A stretch of 7,273 bases of DNA. Source: JBBSEZ01 sp038239195. GTDB taxonomy: Bacteria; Planctomycetota; Planctomycetia; Gemmatales; Gemmataceae. Made by a program: the position numbers and the translations under genes. Shown here in pieces: positions 5,065-7,273 of the stretch. The notes under the pieces were generated by a model. That model was given only the letters and a program-made list of their open reading frames with translations. It was not told the DNA's origin and ran no database searches. The stretch is taken from NCBI GenBank assembly GCA_038239195.1, contig JBBSEZ010000491.1:1-7273 (forward strand), given 5' to 3'. Positions within the stretch are counted from its first letter, which is position 1. Each line of letters begins with the position of its first letter.

Positions 5065-5104
5065 CTTGCTCGGTTCGCGCGAGGCGTCGCGCGAACCGAG
5101 CAAG
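5065..5104. terminator. 18-bp perfect hairpin between subtilase and caspase-like genes
   Basis: Positions 5065-5082 pair with 5087-5104 without any mismatch around a GGCG loop. The hairpin starts 5 nt after the subtilase stop and ends 23 nt before the next ATG. No T-tract follows (CTCCTCTCTC instead). It could be a partial terminator or attenuator, a 3' stabiliser of the subtilase message, or a hairpin repeat. If it terminates fully, the caspase-like gene would need a promoter of its own, and the 23 nt beyond it leave no room for one. Confidence 0.6.
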
Positions 5105-5127
5105 CTCCTCTCTCAGGAACGTCTCCT

Positions 5128-7273
5128 ATGCGGGCCCTCTTTGTCCTCGTGCTGGCGCTTCCGGCCGCCATCCTTCCCCCGTTCGGCCGCCCGGCAGCCC
5201 CGCCCCGCAAGCCGGGCCGGTTCGCCCTGCTCGTGGGCGTGAACCATTACCCCTCGTTGAAGTCGAAGAGTGACGGCGCTCCTCTCCACGACCTCGAAGG
5301 CGCCGGCAACGACGCCGAGTTGCTGGCGAGCGTTCTGACGGGCCGCTTCGGCTTCCCGACCGACGCCGCTCACCTGCGCATCCTGACCGAGGAGCGCGGC
5401 CGCAAGTTCGCGGGCGACCTGCCGACGCGCGCCAACGTCGAGCGCGCGTTTCGGGCCCTGACGCGCGCCGTGCAGCGCGGCGATCAGGTCGTCATCTTGC
5501 TGGCGGGGCATGGCAGCCAGCAGCCGGCCGACTGGACCGTCCCCGACAACGACGAGCCCGACGGGCTGGACGAGGTTTTCTTGCCTCGCGACACCAGCCC
5601 CTTCGACGCTAAAAGCGAGCGCTGGCCCAACGCCATCACCGACGACGAGCTGCGCGCCTGGGTGGACCGGATCGCGGCGCGCGGGGCGCTGCTCTGGATC
5701 GCGATCGACTCGTGCCACTCGGGGACCATGCTGCGCACGCTGGGCAAGGAACGGGCCCGCGAGGTGCCCGTGAGCAAGGTGCTGTCGCCAGCGCGGCTGG
5801 CCCGGGCGCGGGCCGAGGGGCTGAAGCGCAGCGGGGGCAAAGCGCGCGGCACCGAGGGCGGGGCCGGGCTGCGCCTGCGCCCGGAGGCCCCCAACGTCGC
5901 GGCCATCTACGCGGCGCAGGCCCACGAATCGACGGTCGAACTGCCCCTGGGGCCCGGCGGCAAGCCCTACGGCCTGCTGACGTGGTCGATCTGCGAAATC
6001 CTGAGCCGGCCTTCGCGGCAGCCGCTCAGCTACGTGGACCTCGTGCGCCAGGTGCAAGCGCGCTATGGCGCGCTGGGGCGCGACTTCCCGACGCCCCTGG
6101 CCGAAGGGAAGTTGTGCGAGCGGGCCGTCGTCACTTTCGCCAAGGCCCTGCCGGCGCGCGCCCCGATTCGGCTCACGCGAGGGCGCCTCGACGCCGGCCG
6201 GCTCCACGGCCTGGCCCCGGGGAGCGTGCTCGCCGTCTACCCGCCCGACGCCGACCGGACGAGCCTCCCCTTGCCTCTCGCCCGGGTGCGCATCGAGCGC
6301 TGTGGCGTCCACGATGCCGAGGTCGCCCCTCTCGACAAGAGCGCGAAGGCGCTGCCGGCTCGCGCCCTGTGCGTCCACCTGGAGGTGGGCCTGGACGAGT
6401 GGCGCCCGGCCGTGGCCATGGCCCCGCTGACGGACAAGGGCGAGCCGCTCCCGGCGAAAGAGCGGGAGCGGTTGCGCGCGGCGCTGCGGCGCCTGAGCGA
6501 GGGCAAGGGCGCCGTTTGCCGGCTGGTGGACGAGCCCGGCGGCGCCTGGTTGGTGGGCCACGATTCGCTCGCCCGGCAGGGCCTGTGCCTGTGGCCGCCC
6601 CACCGGGCCGCCGCTGCCCATCGGAGCGGGCAGCGCCTCGACGGAGAGGGCGAGGCCTGGCTGCGCGAGCGCCTCGGGCGAGCCCAGCGGGCGGCCAACT
6701 TGCTGCGCTGCGCGAGTGCGTGGAAGGACCACGAAGCGCCGCTCGCCGACGAGGAGGAAGGGGCGCGCGTGAAGCTGGAGGTGCGCCGCGCCAAGGGCCC
6801 CGCCGACCGCGAAGGGTCCGTCCTGCCGGCAGGGGCTCGGCCGGTGTTCCGCGACGGCGACCATTTGCTGGTGCGCATCGCCAACACGGGCCGACACGCC
6901 GTGGACGTCAACTTGCTGGAGATCGGCGACGATCGGCGCATCGCATCGCTCTACCCGCGCAAGGCCGGGACCGACAACCGCGTTCGCTCGGGCGAGACGT
7001 TCGCGCGCGTGTTCCGGCAGGTGGCCCGAGGCGAGGAGTCGGTGCGCTGGGTGGTCATCGCGGTGCGCGCCGAGAAGTTGCGGCAGAACGTCGATTTTCT
7101 CTATCTCGAACAGGCGGGATTGGGCGAAGCGACCCGGGCCGTCGAGCGCGGCGGCGAGCGCGGGCCGGCGCGCTTGCTCGACCGCTTCTTGCTACGGCGA
7201 CTGTTCCCGGCGCCGGGCCAGCGCGGGGACGCCGAAGGCAGCGGGGGCTGTGCGCTGGAGGCGTTCGAGTATC
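5128..7273 (+). CDS. Caspase-like (C14) peptidase with DUF4384-like tail, 3' end cut
   Basis: At least 715 codons are open to the window edge with no stop. Seen: an N-terminal hydrophobic segment (3-19), a likely signal or anchor; FALLVGVNHY (32-41) opening the caspase fold; GAGNDAELL (58-66); catalytic His128 in ILLAGHGSQ (123-131); the segment DEPDGLDE (142-149); and catalytic Cys196 in AIDSCHSG (192-199). After the Cys comes a very basic Lys/Arg-rich linker (about 203-252), then the p10-like half (AAIYAAQAHE, 258-267). The middle (about 345-500) contains GLAPGSVLAVYP (beta-rich, seen in planctomycete caspase-like proteins from memory). Residues about 572-650 (FRDGDHLLVRI...RIASLYP) match the DUF4384 pattern. 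The ATG at 5128 has AGGAA 8 nt upstream (5115-5119). These enzymes usually cut after Arg or Lys (metacaspase-like); the substrate is unknown. Likely co-transcribed with the subtilase. Confidence 0.9.
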   Translation, partial: MRALFVLVLALPAAILPPFGRPAAPPRKPGRFALLVGVNHYPSLKSKSDGAPLHDLEGAGNDAELLASVLTGRFGFPTDAAHLRILTEERGRKFAGDLPTRANVERAFRALTRAVQRGDQVVILLAGHGSQQPADWTVPDNDEPDGLDEVFLPRDTSPFDAKSERWPNAITDDELRAWVDRIAARGALLWIAIDSCHSGTMLRTLGKERAREVPVSKVLSPARLARARAEGLKRSGGKARGTEGGAGLRLRPEAPNVAAIYAAQAHESTVELPLGPGGKPYGLLTWSICEILSRPSRQPLSYVDLVRQVQARYGALGRDFPTPLAEGKLCERAVVTFAKALPARAPIRLTRGRLDAGRLHGLAPGSVLAVYPPDADRTSLPLPLARVRIERCGVHDAEVAPLDKSAKALPARALCVHLEVGLDEWRPAVAMAPLTDKGEPLPAKERERLRAALRRLSEGKGAVCRLVDEPGGAWLVGHDSLARQGLCLWPPHRAAAAHRSGQRLDGEGEAWLRERLGRAQRAANLLRCASAWKDHEAPLADEEEGARVKLEVRRAKGPADREGSVLPAGARPVFRDGDHLLVRIANTGRHAVDVNLLEIGDDRRIASLYPRKAGTDNRVRSGETFARVFRQVARGEESVRWVVIAVRAEKLRQNVDFLYLEQAGLGEATRAVERGGERGPARLLDRFLLRRLFPAPGQRGDAEGSGGCALEAFEY

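Noticed and set aside
5113..6897. 594-codon open frame on the minus strand opposite the caspase-like gene
   Set aside because: Composition is Arg/Gln/Ala/Gly-rich without motifs, while the plus strand encodes an intact GHGS / DSCHSG caspase domain and a DUF4384-like tail.

Overview
The window is strongly GC-rich, with a heavy third-position G/C bias. It carries large exported hydrolases, a C14 caspase-like peptidase with a DUF4384-like tail, a small protein whose C-terminus resembles the planctomycete TIGR02996 'ADWLEE' segment, and many hairpin-forming intergenic repeats. Together these suggest a planctomycete, most likely of the Gemmataceae type. This assignment is inference from gene content and style; no marker gene is present.

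Layout. Positions 1-110 hold a C-rich/G-quadruplex-prone stretch and a 14-bp hairpin. The hairpin lies just downstream of a 99-aa S24/S26-type peptidase-like gene on the minus strand (111-410). A 247-bp divergent intergenic region with a 14-bp palindrome separates that gene from a 115-aa winged-helix-like gene on the plus strand (658-1005). The convergent gap 1006-1225 holds two hairpins. One is a 21-bp stem with a single mismatch next to the stop of the following minus-strand gene, a 262-aa TPR-containing protein (1226-2014). From 2173 onward everything is on the plus strand: a predicted SGNH/GDSL lipoprotein hydrolase (2173-2871), an exported S8 subtilase (3185-5059), and a caspase-like (C14) peptidase (5128 to the window edge, incomplete).

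The most striking non-coding structure is at 2902-3096, between the GDSL and subtilase genes. A 78-bp near-perfect hairpin element (34-bp arms, one mismatch) is split by a 113-bp element with its own terminal inverted repeats (2917-3029). The insert is flanked by a 4-bp duplication, TTAG. Removing the insert and one TTAG restores the outer arms exactly, so this is a readable transposition event of one miniature element into another.

Working together. Subtilase and caspase-like genes are 68 nt apart on the same strand with an 18-bp perfect hairpin between them and probably form a unit of two exported proteases. The GDSL hydrolase may share envelope localisation with them, but the split repeat separates it and it has its own candidate promoter. 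The small divergent pair at the left (S24/S26-like peptidase domain and winged helix) may be a regulatory pair; that is a hypothesis only.
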